Shown: positions 43,616 through 55,000 of the stretch, in pieces | Position numbering within the stretch: the stretch's first letter is position 1 | How the letters are laid out: every line of letters starts with the position of its first letter | Assembly: GCF_003967535.1 (NCBI RefSeq) | Contig: NZ_BIFR01000001.1 | Location: forward strand, 2,727,001 to 2,791,000 | DNA length: 64,000 bases | Direction of reading: 5' to 3' | Source of the DNA: Tengunoibacter tsumagoiensis | Lineage (GTDB): Bacteria > Chloroflexota > Ktedonobacteria > Ktedonobacterales > Ktedonobacteraceae | Translations under genes and position numbers: made by a program | Notes under the pieces: model-generated | What the model saw: the letters and a program-made list of their open reading frames with translations, nothing else | What the model was told of the DNA's origin: nothing | Databases searched by the model: none

Positions 43616-43855
43616 GAGTTTCTCCTCTTCTAATAGACATGGCTGAGCCAGATAGAACGCAGTAGATCCTTCTCGCGGTGTCTGGTCACTTTTAAAGACA
43701 ATTTCCAAAACAAAAGGTTTGAGGAGTTATGTTATAGCTATTGTAGCATATTCGGGCTCTTCCTGTATATGCAGGGTCGTACTATGATTGAGCTCGCGTG
43801 TTGGGCGGCAATCTATGGTAGAATTGAATTGAGCCGTTCGTGGCCAACTTTTTCG

Positions 43856-43897
43856 TAACTTGTTTTGTGTAACTTGTTTTGTGTAACTTGTTTTGTA
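43856..43897 (+). repeat. Three tandem 14-bp repeats upstream of the DUF169 gene
   Basis: TAACTTGTTTTGTG occurs three times head to tail (the last base of the third copy differs), ending 20 nt before the ATG. This could be an iteron-like regulator site or a slippage-prone leader. Confidence 0.85.
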
Positions 43898-43917
43898 AAG
43901 AATAAGAGGGATGCTGG

Positions 43918-44625
43918 ATGGAACATACAAACCCGGCAGCACGTTTTGTGAGCAGTCTGCAGCTACAGCATAGACCAGTAGGATTGGCCTTTGTTGATCA
44001 AGTGCCAGAGCAGGTGAAGCATGTCGCTTCTCGCGTTCCTTCGGCATGCACGTTCTGGCGGCTAGCGGAGCAAGGGGTCTTTTATGCAACGGCAGAAGAT
44101 CATCAAGAGTGTCCTATCGGCATGTTAACGATGGGCTTTAAGATGCCAGCCTCTGCTCAGCAGCGTGCGCAGGATCTGGTCCAGACAATGGCCAGTGTCA
44201 ATTATTTTTCACCCTCAGAGGTGAATGCTCTACCAGTGGTCAAAAAAGCCCATAGCAGCATCATCTATGGTCCAGTTGAAGAACTGCCAGTAGAGGCTGA
44301 TGTTGTGCTGTGCATTTTGAATACGCAGCAGGCTATGTTAGTGGCTGAGGCCCTGGGCGATGTCAGCTGGCTGCAACATGGACAGACTGCCTTTGGACGG
44401 CCCACGTGTGGCGTGATCCCTCGAACGTGGCAGTCGGGTGAGAGCTCTGTCAGTTTTGGATGTGTTGGGGCTAGAACGTATGTAGGGCTGACTCCAGGCG
44501 AGGTTGTGATGACATTGCTTGCGACCAGCTTTGATGAGCTAGTAGAGAAGATAGAGACCATTATTCAGGCGAATGCTGCCCTGGCCCCCTATCATCAACA
44601 GCAGAAGGCTACATTTGGTGTCTAG
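43918..44625 (+). CDS. DUF169 protein
   Basis: A 235-aa DUF169 family member of unknown function. Family features: RPVGLAFVDQVPEQV, a Cys-containing ACTFWRLAEQGVFYATAEDHQECPIGM, and the C-terminal RPTCGVIPRT with SFGCVGARTYVGLTPGE. Several conserved cysteines suggest a metal or cofactor site. GAGGG precedes the ATG. It heads a run of four plus-strand genes with short gaps (phosphotransferase, deoC, ALDH16). Confidence 0.85.
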   Translation: MEHTNPAARFVSSLQLQHRPVGLAFVDQVPEQVKHVASRVPSACTFWRLAEQGVFYATAEDHQECPIGMLTMGFKMPASAQQRAQDLVQTMASVNYFSPSEVNALPVVKKAHSSIIYGPVEELPVEADVVLCILNTQQAMLVAEALGDVSWLQHGQTAFGRPTCGVIPRTWQSGESSVSFGCVGARTYVGLTPGEVVMTLLATSFDELVEKIETIIQANAALAPYHQQQKATFGV

Positions 44626-44657
44626 CTTCTCTTCAAGAGGCGAAACGAAAGTTTGTG

Positions 44658-45665
44658 ATGAATACATCTTCGCTTGAGCGTCTCTGCCGACAATGTGGGC
44701 TTGGTTCACTGTTGAGTGAGCCCACTGTCGTGACAGGAGGCGAGCTCCATTGCGTCTGGCATCTTCGTACCGAGCAGGGCGAATTTGCCGCTAAGGAACT
44801 CAATACTGCTATCCTTCGTCAGCCCGGTCTGGCTGACGATTATCGTCGTGCTGAGCAGGTGGCAGAGGCGATGGCCGCTCATGGCATCCCTGCCGTAGCC
44901 ACCCACTCTTATCAGGGTGAGCTTCTTCAAACAATCGACGAGAAAACGTTTTTACTCTCTACCTGGATTCCTGGCGAGCTTCTTCCTCCTGGCCCGGTTG
45001 AGCCAGCGCGTGCCCGCTTAATTGGCTCTATTCTGGCTCAGATGCATGCTTTGCCTCTGCCATACACAGAATTGGATACATTGAGCTGGCCCCATTTCTC
45101 AGAAGAAGTCTGGGATATGCTGACCTTCCAGGGCTCCGATCTGGGACTCTCCTGGGCCAATCCAGTGCGAGCGCTTCTTCCGCAGTTACTCACCTGGGAT
45201 AAGCTCTCACAGGAAGCAGCGGAGCGGCTCAATCAGAGATTAGTCGTGAGTCATCGTCATCTAGATCCGTCGAACGTCATCTGGTGCGATGCCAGTACCC
45301 CCAAGATTGTCGATTGGGAATCGGCTGGCCCGATTAATCCAACCATGGAGCTGTCAGGGGTTGCGTTAAGTTGGAGCGGCTATACCGTTGGTCAGCCTCA
45401 GGAAGAGGTCTTTTCTGCCGTATTAGAGGGATATCTGAGGGCGGGGGGACAGATCCATGATAATGGGCTGGATGCCCTGCATGGGCTGCTGGGCAGCGGA
45501 CTGGGCTGGCTCCTTTTTCATATGCGTCGTTCGTTAGGTGAATCTATTGAAAATGAAGATGAACAGCAGCAGGGAGAAGCTGCGGCCAAACAGACCCTGA
45601 TTCTTCTGCGTTCTCTGGCAGAACATGCTGAAATCTGGGCACAATGGGTTGAGCATTGGCGTTAA
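44658..45665 (+). CDS. APH-fold phosphotransferase with altered catalytic loop
   Basis: A 335-aa protein of the aminoglycoside/homoserine-kinase fold. The catalytic loop, normally H-x-D-L-x-x-x-N, reads SHRHLDPSNVIW: the Asp two residues after the first His is His. The metal-binding IVDWESAGP is kept. Related actinobacterial proteins have SHRDLDPxNVLW. It may therefore be a pseudokinase, or use the Asp in LDPSN. It lies 33 nt after DUF169 and 68 nt before deoC. A GTG at 44655 is an alternative start. Confidence 0.8.
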   Translation: MNTSSLERLCRQCGLGSLLSEPTVVTGGELHCVWHLRTEQGEFAAKELNTAILRQPGLADDYRRAEQVAEAMAAHGIPAVATHSYQGELLQTIDEKTFLLSTWIPGELLPPGPVEPARARLIGSILAQMHALPLPYTELDTLSWPHFSEEVWDMLTFQGSDLGLSWANPVRALLPQLLTWDKLSQEAAERLNQRLVVSHRHLDPSNVIWCDASTPKIVDWESAGPINPTMELSGVALSWSGYTVGQPQEEVFSAVLEGYLRAGGQIHDNGLDALHGLLGSGLGWLLFHMRRSLGESIENEDEQQQGEAAAKQTLILLRSLAEHAEIWAQWVEHWR

Positions 45666-45732
45666 TCGAACTATCATGAAGTTGCCCGCTAGTACAAGAC
45701 AGAGCTCTGTCATTGTCAAAGGAAAGAATCTT

Positions 45733-46734
45733 ATGGCCACAACAAGACAGCGTATAGAGCCAGAATCAGCCGGAATGTCTGCTGTAGAACCTGTTATGCG
45801 TAATCCTGGTCTTCCTCTGGATATGAGCTGGGTAAATCGTGTCCATGTCAATAGAAGCGCGGTTGAGCGCCGGGCTGCTACCCTGACGACACGGCGCACC
45901 GTCAAGAAAGAGTGGCAGGCCGCCTGGCTTCTACGCGCAATAACCTGTATTGACCTGACGGCATTGGCTGGTGATGATACCCCTGGAAATGTCCTTCGCC
46001 TGTGTGCCAAAGCCAGGCAGCCTGTTCGGCAGGAATTATTAGAGTCGATGGGCGTGCCTTCACTGCAAACGGGCGCTGTCTGTGTTTACCATAATCTCAT
46101 CCCAACAGCAGTCAGAGCCCTTGAAGGCAGCTCTATTCCAGTTGCAGCCGTCTCCACCGGTTTTCCTGCGGGCCAGATCCCTTTTGAGCAGAAGATCCGC
46201 GAGATAGAGGCCTCCGTCCAGGCCGGTGCACATGAGATTGACATTGTGATCTCGCGGGCCCATGTGCTTACTGGCGATTGGCAAGCGCTCTATGATGAAG
46301 TCAAAGCGTTTCGGGAAGCATGTGGCGAGGCTCACCTGAAGACGATTCTTGCCACCCATGAGCTGGCGACCCTGCGAAATGTAGGGATGGCAAGTCTGGT
46401 CTGCATGATGGCTGGTGCCGATTTTATCAAGACATCGACGGGGAAAGAGCCCGTTAACGCCACTCTTCCTGTTGGACTGGTGATGGTGCGAGCGATTCGT
46501 GAGTACTATGAACAGACAGGATGGAAAGTGGGTTTTAAGCCTGCCGGTGGGATTCGTACTGCAAAATCATCGTTGGATTGGTTGATTCTCATGAAAGAAG
46601 AGTTGGGACAGGACTGGCTCAACAATACGCTCTTCCGTATTGGCGCGAGCGGCTTACTCTCAGATATCGAACGCCAGCTCTCTTATTTTGTCACCGGTCA
46701 TTATGCGGCCGCCCAGTATAATCCATTGGTCTAG
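45733..46734 (+). CDS. deoC: Deoxyribose-phosphate aldolase
   Basis: Cleaves 2-deoxyribose 5-phosphate to acetaldehyde and glyceraldehyde 3-phosphate. 333 aa, the long DERA type also found in animals. It has CIDLTALAGDDTP, VAAVSTGFPAGQ, the EIDIVISRA segment, the Schiff-base lysine in FIKTSTGKEP and a GFKPAGGIRT strand. AAAGGAAAG lies 6 nt before the ATG at 45733. The ALDH16-type gene follows within 46 nt and can remove the acetaldehyde. Confidence 0.95.
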   Translation: MATTRQRIEPESAGMSAVEPVMRNPGLPLDMSWVNRVHVNRSAVERRAATLTTRRTVKKEWQAAWLLRAITCIDLTALAGDDTPGNVLRLCAKARQPVRQELLESMGVPSLQTGAVCVYHNLIPTAVRALEGSSIPVAAVSTGFPAGQIPFEQKIREIEASVQAGAHEIDIVISRAHVLTGDWQALYDEVKAFREACGEAHLKTILATHELATLRNVGMASLVCMMAGADFIKTSTGKEPVNATLPVGLVMVRAIREYYEQTGWKVGFKPAGGIRTAKSSLDWLILMKEELGQDWLNNTLFRIGASGLLSDIERQLSYFVTGHYAAAQYNPLV

Positions 46735-46779
46735 TGCACGATTGGATACATAGCGGTTGGGACTAGAAAGGTTTTGCTT

Positions 46780-49179
<2,400 letters not shown>

Positions 49180-49209
49180 ACGATCGTTCTGATTGTGAGC
49201 ACAGAAGAA

Positions 49210-49275
49210 CAATGGAGATGAGTCCGGAGCTCCAGACCCTGTCAACGGGCTGGAGCTCCGGACTCATCTCCATTG
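49210..49275. terminator. Perfect 26-bp inverted repeat between convergent genes
   Basis: Arms 49210-49235 and 49250-49275 are exactly complementary, and three more G-C pairs can form inside the 14-nt loop. It stops 2 nt short of the stop codon of the minus-strand GH13 gene. There is no T run on either side, so if it terminates transcription it does so by structure alone. It could also be a short palindromic element. Confidence 0.75.
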
Positions 49276-49277
49276 CA

Positions 49278-51146
49278 TTAGACTTCTTTAAGGAAAATCA
49301 ACCCATAGTGCGCAGGAACTTCGATTGTATGCACCATATTCTCCTCAGTCACCGTCAGATCATAAGCCTCCTGGCGAACATCATGATCTAACATCTCGCG
49401 ATAGGTTCCCGTGGCGGGAAAGGGCAGCTCTAACGTTTGCGCACCGTCTGAGAAATTAAGACAGACAATCGCAACCTGACCTTGAGCCTGACGCCGATAG
49501 GCGACTATCCCGTCTTGTGGGCGTGATTCAGCTGAATAGTAAAAAGAATCCCTGCTACGGAGAGCTGCGTAACTACTGCGGAGTCTGGCAAGATTGCGAT
49601 AGAGCCGAATCATCGGTGCTCCAAACTCATCGTAAAAATATTCCCAGCTCACATTGCGTTGATAGTTAATTCGTGCCCGACCACTTTCTGGCAGCACATA
49701 ATTCTGGACAAATTCTTGTCCCTGCCAGAGCATAGGAATGCCTTCGCTTGTATAGAGAGCGATCGCAAACGGCTGAAGCTTGAACCATTGGCTACGGTCG
49801 CCAGAAGGGATATCCCCCTCTAAAGTCGAGATATAGGAGATCAATTGACTATGGTCGTGATTTTCAAAGTACTGTACAGGGATAACGGGCATATCCACAG
49901 GATTGCCCTCGCGATCGTGAACAGTTTTTGACATAGGATAGCCAGCAAAATCTGGGAAGAGAATAATCTGATGCACAAAATCTTCAGTCACATTCCCATT
50001 GCGTGCCATCTCCTTCGCGCGATAGATCAGACCATCTTGCCAGGTACAATTGCTATAGGTCATACTGAGAACCTCCTGAGGGCGATTCTGAGCCTCTGTA
50101 CACTGAATCAGACGGCTGTATTCACCAGGCTGGCCCGTAGGAGTGAAGCGCGGAATCTTCAGCGACTCATTGTAGGTATCATAGGCAATACGAGCATATT
50201 GAATGCCCATTGGTCCATCATACAGATCAGTGACCTCATCATAGCGAAAACCGTCGATATGGTATTCATGTAACCAGTAGTGATTCGCTGTCTGAATATA
50301 TTCGCGCGCAAAATCTTTGTTATAGTCAATCTCTGGGCCAAAGGGACCATCGCCCCCAATCATGGGGCTCTCCAGACCAGCCATCTTATAGACCATGTTA
50401 TAGGGGAAATCCATATCGACATGTTGATAGACGACATCAAGAATCAACGCCATGCCATTTGCATGGCAGGCATTGACCAGACTTTTTAACCCATTGATCC
50501 CGCCCCAACGTTCATAAGGAGCAAAGTAGTGAATGGGGGCATAACCCCAATCGAAATTAAGCTTCAGACTTGTGATTGGCATCAATTCCAGGCATGTAAT
50601 TCCCAAACTTTTCAGATAGGGGATACGCTCAACAATACCTGCAAAATTGCTATTGAACTCTTCCACATTCAGCTCATAAATGACCAGCGTATCTAATTCT
50701 GGCGTCTTCCAATCCTGATCGGTCCATTCAAACTCAGGGAGATCACCTGGAGTATGGAAAGCTGAGAGCAGCCCGATATCTGTAGCCAGAGCAAAAGGGT
50801 CAGTAAACCAGCGTGTAACCACCTTCTTTTCCGCTGAATCAGGCACATTCTGGAGCAACTGGTAGCGATAAAGATACTTTCCTGGTTTGCCAAAGTGCGT
50901 CCCCTCTTCGCTTTGTAAGCGGATAGTGGCCTGCCAGAGACTATTAGTTGAATGCGGCACATGAGAGAGTTGAAAATCGCGAGGAGTAACATTCTGGTCG
51001 AAGTGGTCAGATTTGTGTAAGACAATCACATGGACCTCATAGCCATCTTCAGGCACGATGCCAGGCAGATACAAACCAAATTTGACTTCTACTTCATCAT
51101 TATGGATGCGCGTGACGCGTGCACCGAGATCCTGTAGCTCAATCAT
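49278..51146 (-). CDS. GH13 alpha-amylase-family enzyme
   Basis: Acts on alpha-glucans. 622 aa: an N-terminal beta-sandwich (about 1-130, CBM48-like), then the barrel with DVVYQHVD, the nucleophile Asp in IDGFRYDEVTD, the acid Glu in IQCTEAQNR and the third Asp in YFENHDHSQ, then a C-terminal beta domain. The layout resembles branching enzymes and maltooligosyltrehalose trehalohydrolases; the exact specificity is open. The start at 51146 has GAGGAG upstream. A hydrophobic stretch readable in frame further upstream is probably untranslated, so no signal peptide. Confidence 0.88.
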   Translation of the reverse strand: MIELQDLGARVTRIHNDEVEVKFGLYLPGIVPEDGYEVHVIVLHKSDHFDQNVTPRDFQLSHVPHSTNSLWQATIRLQSEEGTHFGKPGKYLYRYQLLQNVPDSAEKKVVTRWFTDPFALATDIGLLSAFHTPGDLPEFEWTDQDWKTPELDTLVIYELNVEEFNSNFAGIVERIPYLKSLGITCLELMPITSLKLNFDWGYAPIHYFAPYERWGGINGLKSLVNACHANGMALILDVVYQHVDMDFPYNMVYKMAGLESPMIGGDGPFGPEIDYNKDFAREYIQTANHYWLHEYHIDGFRYDEVTDLYDGPMGIQYARIAYDTYNESLKIPRFTPTGQPGEYSRLIQCTEAQNRPQEVLSMTYSNCTWQDGLIYRAKEMARNGNVTEDFVHQIILFPDFAGYPMSKTVHDREGNPVDMPVIPVQYFENHDHSQLISYISTLEGDIPSGDRSQWFKLQPFAIALYTSEGIPMLWQGQEFVQNYVLPESGRARINYQRNVSWEYFYDEFGAPMIRLYRNLARLRSSYAALRSRDSFYYSAESRPQDGIVAYRRQAQGQVAIVCLNFSDGAQTLELPFPATGTYREMLDHDVRQEAYDLTVTEENMVHTIEVPAHYGLIFLKEV

Positions 51147-51455
51147 CTGTTTTTGACTCCTCATGAGAAAAAGCACAAAAAAATAACACATCATAGAGAG
51201 AATGATGTAGAAAAAAAGCGAGATCGTGCTTACCATATATCAGGGGGACGTGGAGTGGCTTCTGTTTCTCAGTCGAAAGGCCCCCGCTGTAATCACGTTT
51301 AGTCGAGCTTTTTCGTTTCATTGTATGCCAGATATTGGCCACGAGAGGAGAGGAGTGATCGATCTGTTATCAAAAAGCCAGGGGCCCGTGAGGGCCCCTG
51401 GCGGTCCAACCGTTTCCATTGGGATAGCATAAAAGCGAGCGTGCTGGTTGCTCTG
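51147..51455. other. Intergenic region between GH13 and dCache genes
   Basis: About 310 nt. Apart from the terminator at 51372-51402 and the GH13 ribosome site, I see no feature. Confidence 0.5.
51372..51402 (-). terminator. Terminator of the dCache/DUF4388 operon
   Basis: Perfect 11-bp GC-rich stem (51377-51387 with 51392-51402), 4-nt loop, followed on the minus strand by TTTTTG. Confidence 0.9.
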
Positions 51456-53000
51456 TTAGCGCCCAATAATAGCGCGAAGCTCCTGGACGATGAGCTGGAG
51501 CTGTTTGGCAGCTTCATTAGCAGACGTTGCGCCACCATGTAACTGTTCAGTTACCTGTGTGGCCACTTTCAGAGCGGTAGACAATTTCTGGCTACTGGTG
51601 GACTGATAGTTTGAAGCCTCCTCAATATACTTAGCTGCCTCCATAATACGTCCAAGAATATGGCGCATCTGAGGAGAATCGCTGAATTGACCACGTTGAG
51701 CCAGCTCAGTTGCAGCTTCACGCAATTGTCGCGACACAGTTTTCGCCGCCTCTGTATAGTATTGTACCGATTGGAGACCCACCTGTGAGGAATCAACCAC
51801 CCACATCTGTTCGGCAGCGGCATCCTGTTGATTACTGGCCAGAGTACTCAGGGCCAGACTGTTCTCCTGGAGGGCGACAGCAGAGCGGATAATGGGTTGG
51901 GCCAGTCCTTGCCCGGCAAAGAATCCAGCGATAGCAACCAGCAGAGATGCGATGACAGCGAGAAGAATAATACTCTCTTGTTGAGCATTAGCGACCGCAG
52001 TCTCGCTACTTTCTGGACTAAAGACATAGTAATTCCAGGGAACAAGCTTCTGATCAGTTGCCCGTCGTGCTATCTGATAATTGCCTTGATCATCCGACAA
52101 CTGTGCCTGAAACGTAGTTGAACCAGTTTTCTGTGCGTTTGCATCAACTAACGCAGCATTAGCGAGAGACACGACCGGTTTATCCGTTCCATAGCGAAGC
52201 TCTTGACTGATATGTTGCTGTTGAAGATCACTCACCGTTCCGGCGCTATGGAAGCGGCGGACAGGATTGGAGTCAGCGATATAGACGCCGTTATCATCAA
52301 GGATAAAGGCACCACTTCCTGCACCATTGTTCTCCGTATCGTTCTGTACGATATTCTGCCAGATATAGTTAAGATTGAGCGTTGCGCGCAGGAAACCAAT
52401 GACCTTATCCTGGGAAGGCGTTCCCTGAGGACCATTGATTGGTGCATAGATATCGATAGTTGCTTGTTGATTTTTTGCATTGTAATAGACAGGTGAAATA
52501 TGTGGAATACCAAAATCGACAATGCGTAATTCTTCAAGTGGGACAAGAGAGGAGCCATGGGGGGTAGGATTTTCGGGGTAGGCAAGGAGCAACTTTCCCT
52601 GGTCGGTAAAGAGACTCCAATTGATATAACTGGCATTGCGGTAGATGCCTGCCTGGAGAGAATAGAGGGCATGCGTGCGATCATCGTTGTACGCCTGGGA
52701 ACCAACAGGGTTCTGAGTCAACAAGAAAGCCTGTACCGTCGGGATCTGAGTCAGGGTCTGAGTATCGAGCACACGTTCATTAAAATAAGTATCAATGAGC
52801 TGAACGCGTGTCTGAGCATCACTTGCCATTGCTTTATTGGCTTGATCGATCAGAGCTGGTCGGGTTGTAAAATTCATGTAAATAAGAAGGGCAAGCAAAG
52901 GGACAATCGCAGCCAGAACTAATCCGATAGCAATACGTGCTGGAAGAGTAAACCAGCGGCGATAGATTCTAAACTGTTTTCCAGATGATAAATTAGCCAT
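51456..53000 (-). CDS. dCache-type membrane sensor without a recognised output domain
   Basis: A 514-aa membrane protein. TM1 at about 24-43, an extracellular double-Cache-like sensor (about 45-340, with INWSLFTDQGKLLLAYP and GAFILDDNGVYIADSNP), TM2 at about 345-367, then about 145 cytoplasmic residues. Normally a HAMP plus kinase, cyclase or chemotaxis signalling domain would follow. Here there is only a helical, Gln/Ala-rich tail (SLALSTLASNQQDAAAEQMW... to the end) that resembles the start of a methyl-accepting coiled coil but lacks the hairpin tip. It lies 11 nt after the DUF4388 gene, in one operon. Confidence 0.8.
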   Translation of the reverse strand: MANLSSGKQFRIYRRWFTLPARIAIGLVLAAIVPLLALLIYMNFTTRPALIDQANKAMASDAQTRVQLIDTYFNERVLDTQTLTQIPTVQAFLLTQNPVGSQAYNDDRTHALYSLQAGIYRNASYINWSLFTDQGKLLLAYPENPTPHGSSLVPLEELRIVDFGIPHISPVYYNAKNQQATIDIYAPINGPQGTPSQDKVIGFLRATLNLNYIWQNIVQNDTENNGAGSGAFILDDNGVYIADSNPVRRFHSAGTVSDLQQQHISQELRYGTDKPVVSLANAALVDANAQKTGSTTFQAQLSDDQGNYQIARRATDQKLVPWNYYVFSPESSETAVANAQQESIILLAVIASLLVAIAGFFAGQGLAQPIIRSAVALQENSLALSTLASNQQDAAAEQMWVVDSSQVGLQSVQYYTEAAKTVSRQLREAATELAQRGQFSDSPQMRHILGRIMEAAKYIEEASNYQSTSSQKLSTALKVATQVTEQLHGGATSANEAAKQLQLIVQELRAIIGR

Positions 53001-53011
53001 AATAGTCTCCG

Positions 53012-53563
53012 CTAGGAATGAATAATGCCGAGGGCATCGAGATCATGGAGAAGTTGCAGTACCTCCTCAGAACTGCGCCCCATCAAGCGGATGAGTTCTC
53101 CATAGGTACGCCGACCATCGATTAACAGAAATAAATGGCGATGGGAGCGTGAAAGTCCAGCTCGTGTAAGCAGAGCCAGGCCATCATCCGCAGAGTAGGT
53201 GCGCTGTGGAGGGCGCCCCTGAGTAGGCTCAAAGCCCTTTGGAGTATTGGGAGCGCGTGCAGATGGTGGCGTCTGTTGGGAAGGCCAGGGGGCAGATGCC
53301 GTGTTCTGTTGGTCAACCGTATTGGTATTGGGCGTGAAAATGAAACGGCATGCCTGCCACGTTTGGAGCCAGTTTAAAGCAGCCTGCCCTTGAAATGTAT
53401 TACAGCGTGCATCTGTAATAGATCCTTGAACAAACTGAAGCATCCCCTTTTCGAGCTGACCGCCTTCTCCTCTTTCAACCAGAAGTATGCCGGTTTTGCG
53501 TCCCAACTGAATAACCTGGATCACATTGTTGAGTTGATCGGTTGGAATACCTTTTTGTGCCAT
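53012..53563 (-). CDS. DUF4388 (PatA N-terminal-like) protein
   Basis: A 183-aa protein with a DUF4388-type domain (NNVIQVIQLGRKTGILLVE... KGMLQFVQGSITDARCNTFQGQAALNWLQTWQACRFIF), a proline-rich linker, and a C-terminal winged-helix-like domain (LSRSHRHLFLLIDGRRTYGELIRLMGRSSEEVLQLLHDLDALGII). DUF4388 occurs in two-component and gliding-motility proteins and probably mediates protein contacts. The ATG at 53563 has AGGA 6 nt upstream; longer starts lack one. It is the first gene of the operon with the dCache sensor. Confidence 0.8.
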   Translation of the reverse strand: MAQKGIPTDQLNNVIQVIQLGRKTGILLVERGEGGQLEKGMLQFVQGSITDARCNTFQGQAALNWLQTWQACRFIFTPNTNTVDQQNTASAPWPSQQTPPSARAPNTPKGFEPTQGRPPQRTYSADDGLALLTRAGLSRSHRHLFLLIDGRRTYGELIRLMGRSSEEVLQLLHDLDALGIIHS

Positions 53564-54022
53564 GAACAATCCTATCCCGTATTGTTGTGGGCTTGTGTGT
53601 ATATGAGCTACACTGCTATTGCTGGGTTTTACAAGCATACCATAAAAAGCGTGGTAAGTGGATGACTGACGCAAAATTGAACCAGTTGTACTATACATAG
53701 AAGAGTGATCTGGCATTTATTCAAATGAAAGAAGAGTAGGAATAGCAATAACTAGAAGGAAACAGTGGTATTTCTTTAGAATAAAAACAGAATAGACTTA
53801 AACTAAAAATGAACCCGGGGAATGCCGGGATTGGAGGAAGGATGAAAATGGCATAACGGGCTGAGAGAGTGGCAATAAATCCCTGAAAGATGCGATAATA
53901 GTGGGAATAAAGATACTTTTTAGGGCCGCTTCTACTAGGAGCTTGTCCCCTTGTATTTCTTCCGATATGCTGCATATATGGTGAGAAATGCGTAGGAGTC
54001 TGGAAGCAGGGAGCAAGTGTAG
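53564..54022. promoter_or_regulatory. Divergent control region between DUF4388 and the sigma gene
   Basis: About 460 AT-rich bases with a CCCGG/CCGGG hairpin around 53814-53829. No consensus promoter hexamer pair stands out, which would fit recognition by an alternative sigma factor such as the adjacent ECF protein. Confidence 0.4.
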
Positions 54023-54787
54023 ATGGAGTCTCACAACCTCTCTCAGCCGTCGGAATCGCAGCCCGGTATGAGAGGACCACGCGAGAGCGCACCACAGGCT
54101 GGACAACCCGAACAATTGAGTGTAAACGAGTTAGCTCGTTTCTGTTCAGAAGAGACCGCAAAATTTTTAAAGCAGAGTGCATCCAACGATCGTTTTTGTC
54201 GGGAGCTATTCAGGCGAGCAATTATTTTTCAAGACGAGGCGGCCTGGGCCTGTTTGTATCAGCAGTATGCTCCTCTGGTACTGACCTGGATTATGCAACA
54301 TCAAGGGTCCATGTCGATCCTGGGTCAAGAAGGAGTCTCGTCTTTAGTGAATGCTGTTTTTGCCAAATTTTCGCAGGCATTGACCCCTCAAAAAGTAGAA
54401 AATTTCTCGACTCTGGCCGCTTTATTAAAATATTTAAAGATGTGTGTTCATAGTGTGGTCGCGGATGAAGTACGGACGCGTCAGGCCCGACATTATGAGG
54501 AGACTTTAGAAGGGATTGAACAGGAACCGGCCAGTGATGATCCAGCTGAGGCGGTCATTGCCCATCTTTCAGCTCAAGATCTCTGGCAGGCCATTCAAGA
54601 AGAGCTGCATAGCGAAGATGAACGTTTGCTTGTCTATTTAGCGTATGTGCAGGGGATGAAGCCAGGGGAGATTAGCATGCAGCAGCAGAGCTTCTTTCCC
54701 AGTGTGGATGATGTCTATCGAATTAAGCGCAATGTTCTGGAACGTCTCCGCCGCAATCGGCGTTTGCAAGCTTTTTTTCAGTCTTAA
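54023..54787 (+). CDS. ECF-type RNA polymerase sigma factor
   Basis: A 254-aa sigma-70-related protein. Region 2 spans about residues 60-150 (CRELFRRAIIFQDEAAWACLYQQYAPLVLTWI... LLKYLKMCVHSVVADEVRTRQAR). Region 4 lies at about 195-250 (HSEDERLLVYLAYVQGMKPGEISMQQQSFFPSVDDVYRIKRNVLERLRRNRR). The N-terminus is extended and Pro/Gln-rich, and region 4 is a variant. GGGAGC precedes the ATG. It is the first gene of the sigma / zinc-finger / TPR-CHAT operon. Confidence 0.85.
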   Translation: MESHNLSQPSESQPGMRGPRESAPQAGQPEQLSVNELARFCSEETAKFLKQSASNDRFCRELFRRAIIFQDEAAWACLYQQYAPLVLTWIMQHQGSMSILGQEGVSSLVNAVFAKFSQALTPQKVENFSTLAALLKYLKMCVHSVVADEVRTRQARHYEETLEGIEQEPASDDPAEAVIAHLSAQDLWQAIQEELHSEDERLLVYLAYVQGMKPGEISMQQQSFFPSVDDVYRIKRNVLERLRRNRRLQAFFQS

Positions 54788-54859
54788 AGCGAGCTCAGGT
54801 AAGGAAAAAGTTTTAGAGGAAAAATGAAAGAACTAAAATACTGTCCGGTCTCGTTTATT

Positions 54860-54956
54860 AGGTTGAAACAACCTGATGGATACTGGATCTATCTATCGGT
54901 TCTTGTTGAATGCTGCGGCAGAACAGGTCAGGAACCCCATGGCTAAAGCCGGGGGC
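54860..54956. mobile_element. Two-hairpin element of IS200/IS605 type (MITE/PATE-like)
   Basis: A left hairpin AGGTTG-AAA-CAACCT (54860-54874), preceded by TTAT, and a right hairpin of CCCC..GGC-TAAA-GCC-GGGG form (54935-54954) are 60 nt apart. The right hairpin and the codons before it (reading AEQVRNPMAKAG) match the usual 3' end of tnpB elements. No transposase is present, so it is a non-autonomous remnant sitting between the sigma and zinc-finger genes. Confidence 0.65.
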
Positions 54957-55000
54957 TTGCACAGTCTGACGGCTATGAATACGAACACAGAAAAGGAGGG

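Noticed and set aside
51147..51236. Signal-peptide-like hydrophobic N-terminus on the GH13 enzyme
   Set aside because: It is AT-rich leader read in frame; the ribosome site is directly before the ATG at 51146 and the homologous region begins there.
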